Part shown: positions 47,790 through 57,451 of the stretch, piece after piece | Position numbering within the stretch: the stretch's first letter is position 1 | Layout: every line of letters begins with the position of its first letter | Source of the DNA: Jaenimonas drosophilae | Lineage: Eukaryota; Euglenozoa; Kinetoplastea; Trypanosomatida; Trypanosomatidae | Length of the DNA: 64,000 bases | Assembly: GCA_030849065.1 (NCBI GenBank) | Contig: JASAON010001641.1 | Location: 62,001-126,000 of the forward strand | Reading direction: 5' to 3' | Notes under the pieces: model-generated | Database searches by the model: none | What the model was told of the DNA's origin: nothing | Seen by the model: only the letters and a program-made list of their open reading frames with translations | Program-made: the position numbers and the translations under genes

Positions 47790-49634
47790 TTATGAGAAAC
47801 TTGCTGGTGCAGAAGCCACGACTGTTTCACGTCGAAGAACACTGCAGCACTTGCTCCAGAATGAGTGCGCGCCAGGATGGTCCCAGCTGGCAAATATTCT
47901 GCTCCCTACACAACACGCACACGCACAAGTTGCCTCTGGATCCACATGATCCACGGCAGCCTCCACCCCCTTCGGTGTGGCCCATAGCCACCCAAGCCTC
48001 TCCATCGAGCGCTTCAAGGCGCACATGTCCAGCAGCGCATCATTTAGCAGCCGATGTTGTGCTGTACACCGAATCATGGCGTAGCACACCGCCACATAGG
48101 AGAGGGCGGTACGTCCCGCCTCCAATCCTTCATGAGAGACCCTCGGAAGGTGATGCTCAAGCAACGACAAGTCCGGTGCTGACGCAGTGTCCATGTGGGG
48201 TAGGAGGATGGCGGCGAAGAGCAGCCACACGCACTCCTCATGCTGCACAAGCCCACCTCGCTGAAGTAGCGCGAGTGATACAACGAGCAACATCGGGTTG
48301 GAGTAGGTGGATGCCATCCACTGTGGCACCTCGCCACTCATCAACGTCTCAACGGATTCAACGGAGAGATAGCCAAAAGATGCACCTTTTGCTGTTGGCA
48401 TGCGTTGCTTCGCTCGGCCAAACAGCTGAATGAGGCTCAGGAAGATGCCAAGGTGCTCCGCATGCCCAACATCATCACGATGAACGACGACTCGGGCTTG
48501 AGCGGTGAGGGTGGCTTGGATCATGTGTGCCATGGGTGCAAAGTAGCGATGAGTACGGCTCAACGAAGAGGGAAGACCAAACCAGCGGCCACGTGTGCAG
48601 AAGTAAATGCTTGCCAAGACATCCGTCAGTGAGGTAGGTGCGGCGTGAGGAACCTCATCCACCTCCCGGATGGCTGCCTGGGCCCAAACCATGCTTTGCA
48701 CAAGCACCTTGCGACAGATGCCAGGGTGGTGGGGCAAGCTTCCCTGGAGGACGGTGCGCATGAGCTCCATGGAGATGTGGCCACTCTTGCGATTAACTTG
48801 CTCGACGATTCGATGAATGCCATCATCGCTGAAGATGGAGGTGGTTGGGTCAGCCTCTTCATGGTGATTGTGCTCCATCTCCACCACGCACAACACGCCA
48901 AAAAGGGATGGAAGCAGGTGAGAAGACCCTAGGCCCACCTTCTTGCTCAGCTGGGATGGATAAGTCACGTCAAAAGTGTTGGTCTGCTCACCCATGCAAA
49001 ATTCGTACAAGTTGGTGATGAAGTTGGTTCCATCGTGTTCCACGCCAGGGGAGAAGAAGGCCCGCACGTCTGAGGTGCAGGCGGCAACGGCACGGAATGG
49101 GCCTGAGCCGAGAGGACGGCTGGCACGTTGAATCATTGTGAGTTGGAGGAGGCCAGCGAAGCCAGAGGATTCATGCACTGAGTAGGCCGCGCGGCCTTCA
49201 CCACTGCGACAGAATTGCTTGCATTGACGGTACACATCGAGCCAGTAGAGCTGGTCCTCCAGAGATGGAGGCCAGCACCACGTGGATGATGAAGGTGCAG
49301 GACTGGGGCCATGGTCAGTGCCAACACCATTCAGTGCGAAGTCCATCCGGCCAAGCACCAGAATGATGCGCGAGAAGTGCCCACTCACACGTGTACTCGA
49401 CAAACCATTGAAGAAGCTTGCCAGCTGGTTGCTGAAGTCTGGCATCTTTGCTCTGCCACATGAAAACTGCGTAGACGTCCGTTGCTGACGTTGCACAATG
49501 TCATGGGCGATGCTGTTCATGTCAACGAGGAGCACCGCCTGCTTGAAGAGGTGTTTGGGCACGGTAAAGGCCTCGCGTTCATGGCGTGGAACCAACTCCT
49601 CCACACGAGCCTTCAATTGCGATGGTCGATACAT
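47790..49634 (-). CDS. Hypothetical protein with possible PIN/XPG-like N-terminus
   Basis: 614 residues from the ATG at 49634. Near the start, AVLLVDMNSIAHDIVQRQQ is a hydrophobic strand ending in D-x-N as at the beginning of PIN/XPG nuclease folds, and RIILVLGRMDFALNGV follows at a plausible distance for the next strand. The rest is a helical body (LLVVSLALLQRGGLV, CVWLLFAAILLP) rather like the C-terminal part of Asteroid or Mkt1-type proteins, which keep the fold but are often inactive. This is a weak reading. The longer frame upstream codes a poly-Lys run from a homopolymer and is excluded. Confidence 0.7.
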   Translation of the reverse strand: MYRPSQLKARVEELVPRHEREAFTVPKHLFKQAVLLVDMNSIAHDIVQRQQRTSTQFSCGRAKMPDFSNQLASFFNGLSSTRVSGHFSRIILVLGRMDFALNGVGTDHGPSPAPSSSTWCWPPSLEDQLYWLDVYRQCKQFCRSGEGRAAYSVHESSGFAGLLQLTMIQRASRPLGSGPFRAVAACTSDVRAFFSPGVEHDGTNFITNLYEFCMGEQTNTFDVTYPSQLSKKVGLGSSHLLPSLFGVLCVVEMEHNHHEEADPTTSIFSDDGIHRIVEQVNRKSGHISMELMRTVLQGSLPHHPGICRKVLVQSMVWAQAAIREVDEVPHAAPTSLTDVLASIYFCTRGRWFGLPSSLSRTHRYFAPMAHMIQATLTAQARVVVHRDDVGHAEHLGIFLSLIQLFGRAKQRMPTAKGASFGYLSVESVETLMSGEVPQWMASTYSNPMLLVVSLALLQRGGLVQHEECVWLLFAAILLPHMDTASAPDLSLLEHHLPRVSHEGLEAGRTALSYVAVCYAMIRCTAQHRLLNDALLDMCALKRSMERLGWLWATPKGVEAAVDHVDPEATCACACCVGSRIFASWDHPGAHSFWSKCCSVLRRETVVASAPASFS

Positions 49635-49761
49635 GGTGCGCTCTTGGATTCGCAGATCAGAAAACACAACAGAAATAACAAGAATAGGAAGGAAAGTTGG
49701 TGGTTCACATTGACTCATAACAACAACGAGTATGCACATGATTGGCTTACCAACGGTTGCT

Positions 49762-49794
49762 CTTTTTTTCTTTTTTTTTTTTTTGGGGGGGGGG
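49762..49794. repeat. T and G homopolymer block
   Basis: Seven T, a C, fourteen T then ten G on the + strand. On the sense strand this is C10 A14, in the leader region of the PIN-like gene. Homopolymers of this length are error-prone in sequencing. Confidence 0.85.
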
Positions 49795-49927
49795 TGATCC
49801 AACCACACTACAAGCACTAAGCATTCCAAAGAGAGCAGTTGTCATGACCAGTGCCAGCAGCAAGAAGCATCATGCACGATCTCTCTCTCCCGCGCGCACA
49901 CTCACAGACACGGGCACACAGCTCAGC

Positions 49928-51994
49928 TCATCCAGTGCCGTCAATTGACTTCTTGTTCGCAGCAATCCATCGCTGCAAGCCAGCGTTGCCAACGGCCATC
50001 TTCAGCAGCAGTCGGTCCAGCTCCAGCAACTCCATGCCCTTGGAGAAAAAGCGCTTCGCCACACAGTGGGACCACGCGCTTTGGGCGTAGAGGTGATCCG
50101 TAGACGCCACCTCCACCTTCTCCGTCGCAGCCTGCTTGGACAAGTCCTTCGACAACGCCTCAACCGAGGCCGTGCGCCGCGCCAACTCCCGCGTGCACGC
50201 AATCACGTGAGCTTTTCGGAAGGCTGCCAAGAGCGCGGCTCGGCTGGCCTCCTCCTCCATCATAATGGTGCCTGACGCCGCCGATGAAGCAATGGCAAGA
50301 CGCTGCGTACGGTGATGGAGCCTCACCCGTCGTGCTTCACGGATGCCATCCTTGGCCTCTTTCATCCGCGCGGCGTGCTCCTTGACAAGTCGCTCGCGTT
50401 CCTCCGCCACCTCCTTATTGATGATGCTCGCCTGCTCCGCCTTCTCCTTGTCTAGCCGGGCCTGAATCTCCGACCGCTCACGCTGTGCAGGAGGAAGCAC
50501 CCCCATCGCCTCCAACGCCGGGCCACGGCCTTTGCTGCTAATGGCGGGTGTCTTTCCGTTGACGGTGGGGCTGCTGGGCTCCGCCGCGCTGGAGTAGTAG
50601 AGTCCATTGTGCTGGGGTGTGCGTCGTCGGATCACCGCGGGCTTGGCGTAGCTCTCTTCGTGGAAGATGTGCAAGTCTGCCAGAATGGCATCGCATGTCT
50701 TGGCAACATTCAAGTACTCAAAGAGGAGCTTCTCCGCCTCGGAGCCCGTCACGGACGTGACCTTCATCGCCTTCACCTTGTTGGCGAAGTGCAGCGTGCT
50801 CACGGTTTCTTCAAAGGTGAGCTGTGTTGGGGAGCACTGCGCCAGAAGCAGTACACGTGAGTTGGGGTGTTGGAAGGAGGGCTTCAGCAGTCGTGTGAGG
50901 TTGGAGGTCCGATAACTCACGTAGCCCCCTTCGTACAGGGAGTGCACCACATTGCCCAGAGCCGTTAGGCTGCTATTGATGGCCGTCGCCTCTGCCAAGC
51001 CCTGCCCACTCACCCCACTACGCGAGATGCGCTCACTACCGGCCAAATCCGCCAGCACAATCTTGCTTGCGTAGATGGGCTCCTTCTGACCTCCATTTCG
51101 AAGCACCAGCCCCTGAAACGGCATCTCATAGGGAGGAAGGTTGGCCTTGTCGGCCTGCGGTGTGCGCGGGCTGCTTGGTGTGAGGCCCGTGCGGCGGACC
51201 GTTGGGTTCCCATCCTTGTCACGGTTGCGGGAGATATCCAAGACATCCAAGCTGGGGCATGGGGCGGTGTTGGCCTGTTGGAGTATGTCGATGCTGAAGA
51301 TGCAGTGGCTGCGGCTGGAGCTGGCGTTGGACTCCGTCGCACGACTTTTGCGGCGCGAGATGGCCAGTTGGATCTCCTTGAAGACCGCCTGCAGCGAGGT
51401 GAGCTCCTTCACCATGAGTGAGGGCATCAACACATCCTCGCCAATCATGACGGCCTTGATGGGGGGTGGTGGTTGGTTGCTCTCACCCCCAAAGAGATCA
51501 CGAATCTGCTCATTGTACACCTCAATGCAGCTCAGTCCCACCACGACGTGCCAGCCCTTTTGAGCACGTCTGGCGCGGTACTCCATCAAATCACTCAGTA
51601 CCCGCAAAAACATGCCACTCTCTGGGGTGAGGAGGTCGTTCTCCAACGGATTCGGCTTCACCTCGCCGAGTACACTAAAGGTTTTTCCGGATCCTGTTTG
51701 GCCATAGGCAAGAAGAGTTGCGTTCACCCCAACCAGGGCTGCATCCACCAGATCCACCACAGCATCCTCGTACACCTCCAACTGGGTACTCTCCTGATCA
51801 AATAAGTGATCAAAGCTAAAGGTGCTACTCTTGGTTGGCTCACCTTCTCGGGTGACCTCCACCTTCAAGGTTGTGTCGCTGGTGCAATGAACCCCCTGAA
51901 GCTCAAACTTCTCCTGCGCATGCATGTTGGCGCCATCGCGGAGAATCGGCCGAACACGAACGGCTACGGTTACGCGCTGATTTTCTGCGCTCAT
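49928..51994 (-). CDS. Kinesin with N-terminal motor domain
   Basis: 688 residues. Motor about 7-410: VAVRVRPI, P-loop GQTGSGKT (98-105), switch I NASSSRSH, switch II DLAGSER, then SYRTSNLTRLLKPSF and LHFANKVKAM at the neck. An insertion of about 60 residues rich in Pro/Ser/Asp lies between switch I and switch II. Residues 500-610 are charged coiled coil (KEKAEQASIINKEVAEERE). The family within the kinesin superfamily cannot be fixed by eye. It acts as a microtubule motor, in kinetoplastids typically for the cytoskeleton, spindle or flagellum. Confidence 0.95.
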   Translation of the reverse strand: MSAENQRVTVAVRVRPILRDGANMHAQEKFELQGVHCTSDTTLKVEVTREGEPTKSSTFSFDHLFDQESTQLEVYEDAVVDLVDAALVGVNATLLAYGQTGSGKTFSVLGEVKPNPLENDLLTPESGMFLRVLSDLMEYRARRAQKGWHVVVGLSCIEVYNEQIRDLFGGESNQPPPPIKAVMIGEDVLMPSLMVKELTSLQAVFKEIQLAISRRKSRATESNASSSRSHCIFSIDILQQANTAPCPSLDVLDISRNRDKDGNPTVRRTGLTPSSPRTPQADKANLPPYEMPFQGLVLRNGGQKEPIYASKIVLADLAGSERISRSGVSGQGLAEATAINSSLTALGNVVHSLYEGGYVSYRTSNLTRLLKPSFQHPNSRVLLLAQCSPTQLTFEETVSTLHFANKVKAMKVTSVTGSEAEKLLFEYLNVAKTCDAILADLHIFHEESYAKPAVIRRRTPQHNGLYYSSAAEPSSPTVNGKTPAISSKGRGPALEAMGVLPPAQRERSEIQARLDKEKAEQASIINKEVAEERERLVKEHAARMKEAKDGIREARRVRLHHRTQRLAIASSAASGTIMMEEEASRAALLAAFRKAHVIACTRELARRTASVEALSKDLSKQAATEKVEVASTDHLYAQSAWSHCVAKRFFSKGMELLELDRLLLKMAVGNAGLQRWIAANKKSIDGTG

Positions 51995-52514
51995 ATTGAT
52001 GTGGTGTACGACTGCCGCTGTTCTTCTGTGATGTGTGTTTGCTTGTATATTGTGTTCTTGGTAAATCTAGAAATATGAAGTCTCACTCTCCAGAGATGAC
52101 GGCGGCGGATGAGAATCACTTGCCGACGGAACAACCACCACACTCTCTCTCTCCCTCCCACAGATGCTGTGGGATGGCGATTGTGTTGTCGGTGGGAGAT
52201 GCTGGCGGGTCAGTCATCCAAGATCAAGAAGCAACACGCAGAAAGCAAAAAACAGCAGAATGAGTTCATAATCCATATTGCAACAAAAGAGTACAGCACC
52301 AATTGGCACAGTGTGATGCCAGTGTCAAGGACGTGTTATGGCGGTCATCCTCCGGTACTACGCCGGTCAGCCACTAACTTTGGCTGGTCGGGGGTGCGTG
52401 GCGATCAAGCCACACTTCACTCACCTTGGCAGTAGTATGTGTATCAGACAGGTGGAGAAAGGGGGCGAGTGGCCAAACTCCAGTTTGGTGCTTCATCCTT
52501 CGTGGGGCCATATC

Positions 52515-52589
52515 ATGCCCCCCTCCATCACCGACTTGTTCGTCGTCACCCACGCCAACCCGCGCGACTCCAACAAGATGTTCGAGTGA
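52515..52589 (+). other. Plus-strand 24-codon ORF with extreme codon bias, possible gene relic
   Basis: ATG to TGA, 24 codons, every one ending in C or G. It contains DLFVVTHANPRDSNKMFE. The strand is opposite to all genes of the unit, so expression is doubtful. It could be the 3' end of a moved gene, or chance. No family recognised. Confidence 0.25.
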
Positions 52590-53271
52590 GAGGTGGCAGC
52601 ACAACATCCAGAGGCATGAATGGCCGTCATCCTGAGAAGCCAATAATTTTTTTTTCTCTACACGCATTTAAAAAAGTCGCGGTGCAGGGGAGGGGGCAGC
52701 CGCCTCATCCACATGGAGATTGCACCGCAACAGATGGCCTCTTGCACGTGGCTGCACGATGCTGCTGGCATCCCCATGAAAAAATCGCTCCAAATACTAT
52801 CCAGAAACATATCAAAATACAAAATTAATCAAATAACAACTGAAAAAAAAAATGGTGCAATGCCGGAGAGGTTTGCCCTAACCCACTTCACCGAGTGGAA
52901 CCCCCCAAAATGTTGGTTGATATTCGAAGCAAGTACGCTCATGGTGATGTTCGTTGTTGTTGTTGTTATAACCACAGAGGGAGATCTACCATGGCCTGCG
53001 CCCACGCACATGATCCGTACGGTTTCATGTATACACATGCGGAGCTGCGTGTGTTGCGCGAATCTGTGGTTGGTGCTCCTCTCTTCCTTCGGTTGGATGG
53101 ATCTTGTGCGCTGATCGCATTGAGTGCCACATTCCAGTGGCGCTCATCCCTCCCCACGCCCACCCTACTCTGGGATCAGCACAGGGCAGGCAGAGAAGGG
53201 TGAAGAACGACTCACGTGCAAACAAAACAGCATCAATCAAACGAAAACGAAAGATAGGTCAACGCCCGCCA

Positions 53272-53565
53272 TCAACGAAGGGCCGCATCCCTCACCTCAC
53301 CCTCTACGAGATGCACATCCTTGGCACGAAGTACGCAGAAAAAACAGGAACCAAACAAGCCACGCAAGGAAAGAAGTGGATCCACGCGCGACATCAACTC
53401 CGCAACACAAACAAGAAAAAATAGTTGCCGAGGGGAAGTGAAGGGCAGCAGTGATCCAGCAACGGTGGGTTTGCCTTCAGCGGCTCCATAGCCCTCACAA
53501 TGTTGTTGGCACGTATGCGAGCCTCGGTACATCTCCGCAGATGAATCGTCAAGCAACTTCTCCAT
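53272..53565 (-). CDS. Candidate small gene, possibly frameshifted
   Basis: 97 codons from the ATG at 53565. Upstream on the minus strand is one of the best pyrimidine tracts of the window (53586-53619) ending in CTACAG (AG at 53582-53583), 16 nt before the ATG. The first 13 codons (MEKLLDDSSAEMY) look coding. After them the frame one base on (53525 down to the stop at 53394-53396) looks more coding than the annotated one, containing ARIRANNIVRAMEPLKANPP. Either a real short protein, a gene with one extra base in the assembly, or chance. No family known. Confidence 0.25.
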   Translation of the reverse strand: MEKLLDDSSAEMYRGSHTCQQHCEGYGAAEGKPTVAGSLLPFTSPRQLFFLVCVAELMSRVDPLLSLRGLFGSCFFCVLRAKDVHLVEGEVRDAALR

Positions 53566-53585
53566 TCTCAGCAACAAATTGCTGT

Positions 53586-53619
53586 AGAGCAAGATGAGGA
53601 GGAGGAAGAGGATAGAAAG
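53586..53619 (-). promoter_or_regulatory. Polypyrimidine tract of a probable spliced-leader acceptor
   Basis: Over 30 nt with very few purines on the minus strand, then CTACAG (AG at 53582-53583). It precedes the candidate small gene by 16 nt. It could instead serve processing of the ENA ATPase 3' end. Confidence 0.5.
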
Positions 53620-53896
53620 CGATTCAGCAAACGTTCACCAAATCACACAAAAGTGAAGCAAACATCTCAGAGCGGGTGTGCGAACGACGAAAGCGCGAAC
53701 ATCAGCATCGAATTATGCCAAATGGCTGACCAAACATAGCAAACAGCAAAAAGACACGAGATGCTCGGCAACGCGGCATGAGAAGAGTGAGCAGTGGCAT
53801 GGCGATGGATCGCCTCACACACGTCAACACGCAGTGAGCGACATCGTTGCATCAGCCAACACACAAAAAAAACAAAACCGCTGATGGTGAACTTAC

Positions 53897-53998
53897 TCAG
53901 GCCCGATGGGTCTCTTGTTCTTGGGTGAAGAGGACGTGGAGAATGATCATCACACACAGGCACCACACCAACAACAACTTATCGTATTGTTTGCTCAT
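53897..53998 (-). CDS. Candidate 33-residue single-pass membrane micropeptide
   Basis: ATG at 53998, stop TGA at 53897-53899. It begins MSKQYDK, then a hydrophobic helix (LLLVWCLCVMIILHVLF), and ends with a polar tail TQEQETHRA. About 24 of 33 codons end in G/C. A CT-rich tract (about 54023-54043 on the minus strand) followed by GAG leaves a 19-nt leader. The topology (short charged N-terminus, one helix, polar tail) resembles tail- or signal-anchored micropeptides. No homologue recognised, and chance cannot be excluded at this length. Confidence 0.35.
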   Translation of the reverse strand: MSKQYDKLLLVWCLCVMIILHVLFTQEQETHRA

Positions 53999-54247
53999 TT
54001 CTGTTTTTTTTTCAATGCTCAGCAACGAGGGGGGAAGGAGGTGATCGCAGGTTTGGGGGGCGGGATGATGATGATGTATGTGGGCCAGAGCCGTATCAGC
54101 CAGGCTCTGGAGTAACTCATTCGAATACAAAAAAGAAGGATTGAGTGGGGGGGAGGACTGATGTATTCCGCGGCGATGCTCCATGAAGGTCGTGAATCCA
54201 AAACAAAACATGGTGTACATCCCCATCCCTTAAGCTAGTCAGGTCAG

Positions 54248-57200
54248 CTACGAGAAGAAGCCGGACTTCTTCCTGGCCATGGTTGGCGCGCGGAAGGAGC
54301 CGTTCTGCGCGGTACCCACATTCTCCGCGTAGGACGCAAAAGACATGCGCAGGTTCTCCACCGCGATGCTCTTCACATCACGATCATCGTGGTGGGGATC
54401 CCTGGTGAGGTCGCGGTAGTCGCGCTCGGTAGGGGCATACTCACCCTCATCCAGGATGACATCCACGGGCTTCAGCGGGAAGAAGCAGTTCTTGATGACC
54501 TTGTACATCTCCGAGGTGAAGAGGAACAGGATGACGCCAATGGCGAGGACGGCCCACTGCCAGGTGATCATGTCATGGATGAAGATGCTATGGGCGATGG
54601 GGTTGATATAAACAATGGGGATGAACATGAGGCTGCCGACGAGGACGGAGCCCCAGATCCACTTGTTGTCCAGCCAGCGCATCTTGAAAACGGAGAGGCG
54701 CGGGTGACGTACCGTGTAGGCGTGGATGAGCAAACCAAAGTAGAGGATGCCAAAGGCGCAGCAACGCGCACGCCACACCTCCTGGCAGCCGTGGCCCGAT
54801 GGCTTGTTGCAATCGTGGCCCGACGGACCATCCCAGATGCCGTAGATGATGAAGACGAAGCCCATCAAGGTGATCACGCCCAGCCAGAAGCCATACACAA
54901 CGGTGTCAGCAATGAGCTCGGCTGTGAAGAAGCCCGCGGTATTCGGGGGCACCTGAAGAATGTCGTCGGTGGCCACATCCATGGACAGACCCGTGGCGGG
55001 TGGGGCGCTGGTGAACATGTTCAGCCATAAAATCTCAATTGGGGAGAGGATGAAGAGGGATACGTCCTCGTGACGGATGGGGAGGCCACAAATGAGGGCG
55101 ATGACCTCCGCCACGTTGCTGGAGAGGAGGTGCACCACGAACTTACGGATGCACTGGGAGATGCGTCGGCCCTCCGCCACCGCCTTCACAATGGTGGAGA
55201 AGTTGTCATCGGTGATGACCAAATCTGCCACGCCCTTCGTCACGTCCACGCCGCTGCCCATGGCGCAGCCAATGTCCGCGCACTTGATACTCGGGGAGTC
55301 GTTGAAGCCGTCGCCCGTCATGGCTACCACACGACCGCGGCGGTGTAGCGCCTCAATCATCTTCACCTTGGATTCGGGCGAGCAGCGGCCCACCACGAAG
55401 GGGAGGTCTGCCCAGCCATCCACCACATCGGGATCGACGCGGTCAAAGTCGGGGCCGGCCTGGAGCTTGACGGGGTCTTCCGTGTCTCGGCGGCTGATGA
55501 TGTTCAGCATGGCGGCGATGGTGCCGGCGGTGCTGGTGTGATCGCCCGTCAACATGCGGACACGAATGCCAGCGTGTTGGCAGGCCACGACGGAGGGGCG
55601 GGACTCTGGGCGGGGTGGGTCATAGATGCCAACGAGGCCGAGGAAGACGAGGTCCTGCTCCACCACATCTCGTCCGTAGGCATCGCCAAAGGGCCGGTCC
55701 ATGGGAATGGGGAAGGTGGAGGTGGCGTCCTTGCGGTAGGAGAGGCAAATGGTGCGCAGACCCTGGGAGGCGAGGTCGCTGATGTTCTGCTCCACACGCT
55801 TGCGGTCCTCGTCCGTCAAGGGAACAATAGAGCCGCTCGTGTTGTAGCGGTAGTTGCACAAGGTGATGATGCGCTCAGGGGCACCCTTGGTGCAGAGATA
55901 GAGCTCCTTCGTGTTCTCGTTGACCCAGGCCGTGGACATGCGCTTGATGGAGGAATCAAAGGCGTACTCGGTGATGCAGTCCCAGCCTTCCTCTTCGAGG
56001 GTGGCTCGGTTGAGCTGGGCCTTCCACGTCATCACCTGAATGGCGATCTCGGTCGGGTTACCATTGCCCGCCAGCGTATTCATGTCTTCCTCGGATTGAT
56101 GCAGCACCGTCGTGGAGCAGAGCGCGCCGCACTTCAAGAACTCATAGACATCCTTGTGGTCGGGGTAGTAGTGCACCATGAGCTGGGGTGTTCCTTCGAC
56201 GCCGGTATCACTGACGGGGATGAAGGTGCCGTGGTACTCGTACGGAGCACCCGTGACGATGAACATGGAGTCAAGACCAACAATGGCCTTCTTCACCACC
56301 ATCTTGTTCTCGGTCAGGGTACCCGTCTTGTCCGAGCAAATATCTGTGACGTTGCCCAGCACCTCAAGGACGGAGAGTTTACGCACGATGCACTTCTTCT
56401 GCGCCATCTTCTTGACGGACATGGTCATGGCGACGGTGATCACAGCCACGAGAGACTCTGGAAGAATGGCAATGGCAACAGCAGTGGCGTAGGAGAGGGT
56501 ACTGGGGCTGTACTCCATCTTGTTGGCTGCGAAGACGACGATGGCAAGCACCACGCAGCAGCCAAAGAGGAAGTACATCATGTAGTCGAGGGTCTTCATG
56601 AGCTGCGTCTTGCCGCTCGATTCACCGTCGTCGAGGCGCTTGGCGAGCTTGCCCATCTCCGAGTGGAGGCCACCAGCCGTCACGACGGCCTTGCCACGAC
56701 CCTGAGTGACGAGAGTGTTGCGGTAGACCATGTTCTTGCGGTCGCCCAGGGCACAGCGGTTGTCGGGGTCGTGGATGACGTTGGCATGCTTGATGACTGG
56801 CAGGGCCTCACCCGTGAGGAGGGCCTCGTCCACCTCGAGACTGTTCGACTCAAACACACGGCAATCGGCAGGGACGGAGGCACCCTGCTCGAGGATGATC
56901 ACATCGCCCACGACAACCTCGTCAATGAAGATGATCTCCGGGATGCCGTTGCGCATCACCTTGGCCACACCAGCCGTCATTTCCTTGAGCGAGGCAAGCG
57001 ACTTCTCTGCGCCGTACTCCTGATAGAAGCCCAGGAAGGCGTTGAAGAGGAGGACGAAGACCACCACACCAAACTCTGCCCAATCACCAAAGACAGCGCT
57101 GATGACAATGACGATGAGAAGCACCACAGTGATGGCGTTCATAAACTGCGTTGCGAGGATCCACATCCACGAGGGTCCACCCTTGATGGGGATGATGTTG

Positions 57201-57451
57201 TCACCGAGCTCCTTGGCATGTTGGGGGGCAAGGGCAGAGTCAATGCCGGACAACGGGTCGTGGAGGTGCACCAACTCGAACACGTGCTCTAGCGACAGCG
57301 ACCAAAACTTCAGCGAGGGATCGTAGACTTCTGGCGTGGGCTCATCGCCCTGGTCATCACCAAAATTCATTGGCGTGTGCGACTTGCTGGTGGGCATCTG
57401 CAACGCCGCCACCTCGTCAATGGGCTCGTGTGCTTCAGAAGCAGGAGCCAT
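54248..57451 (-). CDS. P-type cation ATPase, ENA-like (type IID) Na+/K+ or Ca2+ pump
   Basis: 1,067 residues from the ATG at 57451. Features in order: N-terminal LSLEHVFELVHLHDPLSGI cation-ATPase start, membrane pair about 95-145, actuator LTGEALP (212-218), M4 AILPESLVAVIT (about 328-339), phosphorylation site CSDKTGTLT (D374), KGAPERI in the nucleotide domain, RMLTGDHTSTAGTIA, hinge TGDGFNDSPS, then the C-terminal six helices. The PESLVAVIT wording of M4 and the overall layout fit the ENA sodium pumps of fungi and trypanosomatids rather than SERCA (family knowledge). Likely expels Na+ at the plasma membrane. The actuator reads TGEA rather than the usual TGES. Confidence 0.93.
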   Translation of the reverse strand: MAPASEAHEPIDEVAALQMPTSKSHTPMNFGDDQGDEPTPEVYDPSLKFWSLSLEHVFELVHLHDPLSGIDSALAPQHAKELGDNIIPIKGGPSWMWILATQFMNAITVVLLIVIVISAVFGDWAEFGVVVFVLLFNAFLGFYQEYGAEKSLASLKEMTAGVAKVMRNGIPEIIFIDEVVVGDVIILEQGASVPADCRVFESNSLEVDEALLTGEALPVIKHANVIHDPDNRCALGDRKNMVYRNTLVTQGRGKAVVTAGGLHSEMGKLAKRLDDGESSGKTQLMKTLDYMMYFLFGCCVVLAIVVFAANKMEYSPSTLSYATAVAIAILPESLVAVITVAMTMSVKKMAQKKCIVRKLSVLEVLGNVTDICSDKTGTLTENKMVVKKAIVGLDSMFIVTGAPYEYHGTFIPVSDTGVEGTPQLMVHYYPDHKDVYEFLKCGALCSTTVLHQSEEDMNTLAGNGNPTEIAIQVMTWKAQLNRATLEEEGWDCITEYAFDSSIKRMSTAWVNENTKELYLCTKGAPERIITLCNYRYNTSGSIVPLTDEDRKRVEQNISDLASQGLRTICLSYRKDATSTFPIPMDRPFGDAYGRDVVEQDLVFLGLVGIYDPPRPESRPSVVACQHAGIRVRMLTGDHTSTAGTIAAMLNIISRRDTEDPVKLQAGPDFDRVDPDVVDGWADLPFVVGRCSPESKVKMIEALHRRGRVVAMTGDGFNDSPSIKCADIGCAMGSGVDVTKGVADLVITDDNFSTIVKAVAEGRRISQCIRKFVVHLLSSNVAEVIALICGLPIRHEDVSLFILSPIEILWLNMFTSAPPATGLSMDVATDDILQVPPNTAGFFTAELIADTVVYGFWLGVITLMGFVFIIYGIWDGPSGHDCNKPSGHGCQEVWRARCCAFGILYFGLLIHAYTVRHPRLSVFKMRWLDNKWIWGSVLVGSLMFIPIVYINPIAHSIFIHDMITWQWAVLAIGVILFLFTSEMYKVIKNCFFPLKPVDVILDEGEYAPTERDYRDLTRDPHHDDRDVKSIAVENLRMSFASYAENVGTAQNGSFRAPTMARKKSGFFS

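Larger units (their letters stand above)
51995..54247. other. 2.25-kb interval between kinesin and ENA ATPase
   Basis: The longest interval of the window. It holds two minus-strand candidate small ORFs with splice-like signals (53897-53998 and 53272-53565, listed separately) and a plus-strand 24-codon ORF with only G/C-ending codons (52515-52589). There is also a plus-strand pyrimidine run ending CACAG followed by ATG (52141-52166). The remaining sequence looks like UTR: A/T homopolymers near 52648-52656 and 52842-52852, and GTT repeats near 52951-52968. Confidence 0.5.

Noticed and set aside
55538..57292. 584-codon plus-strand ORF
   Set aside because: Exactly antisense to the ENA ATPase; His/Asp/Gly-rich composition is the mirror of G/C-ending sense codons. 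No domain.
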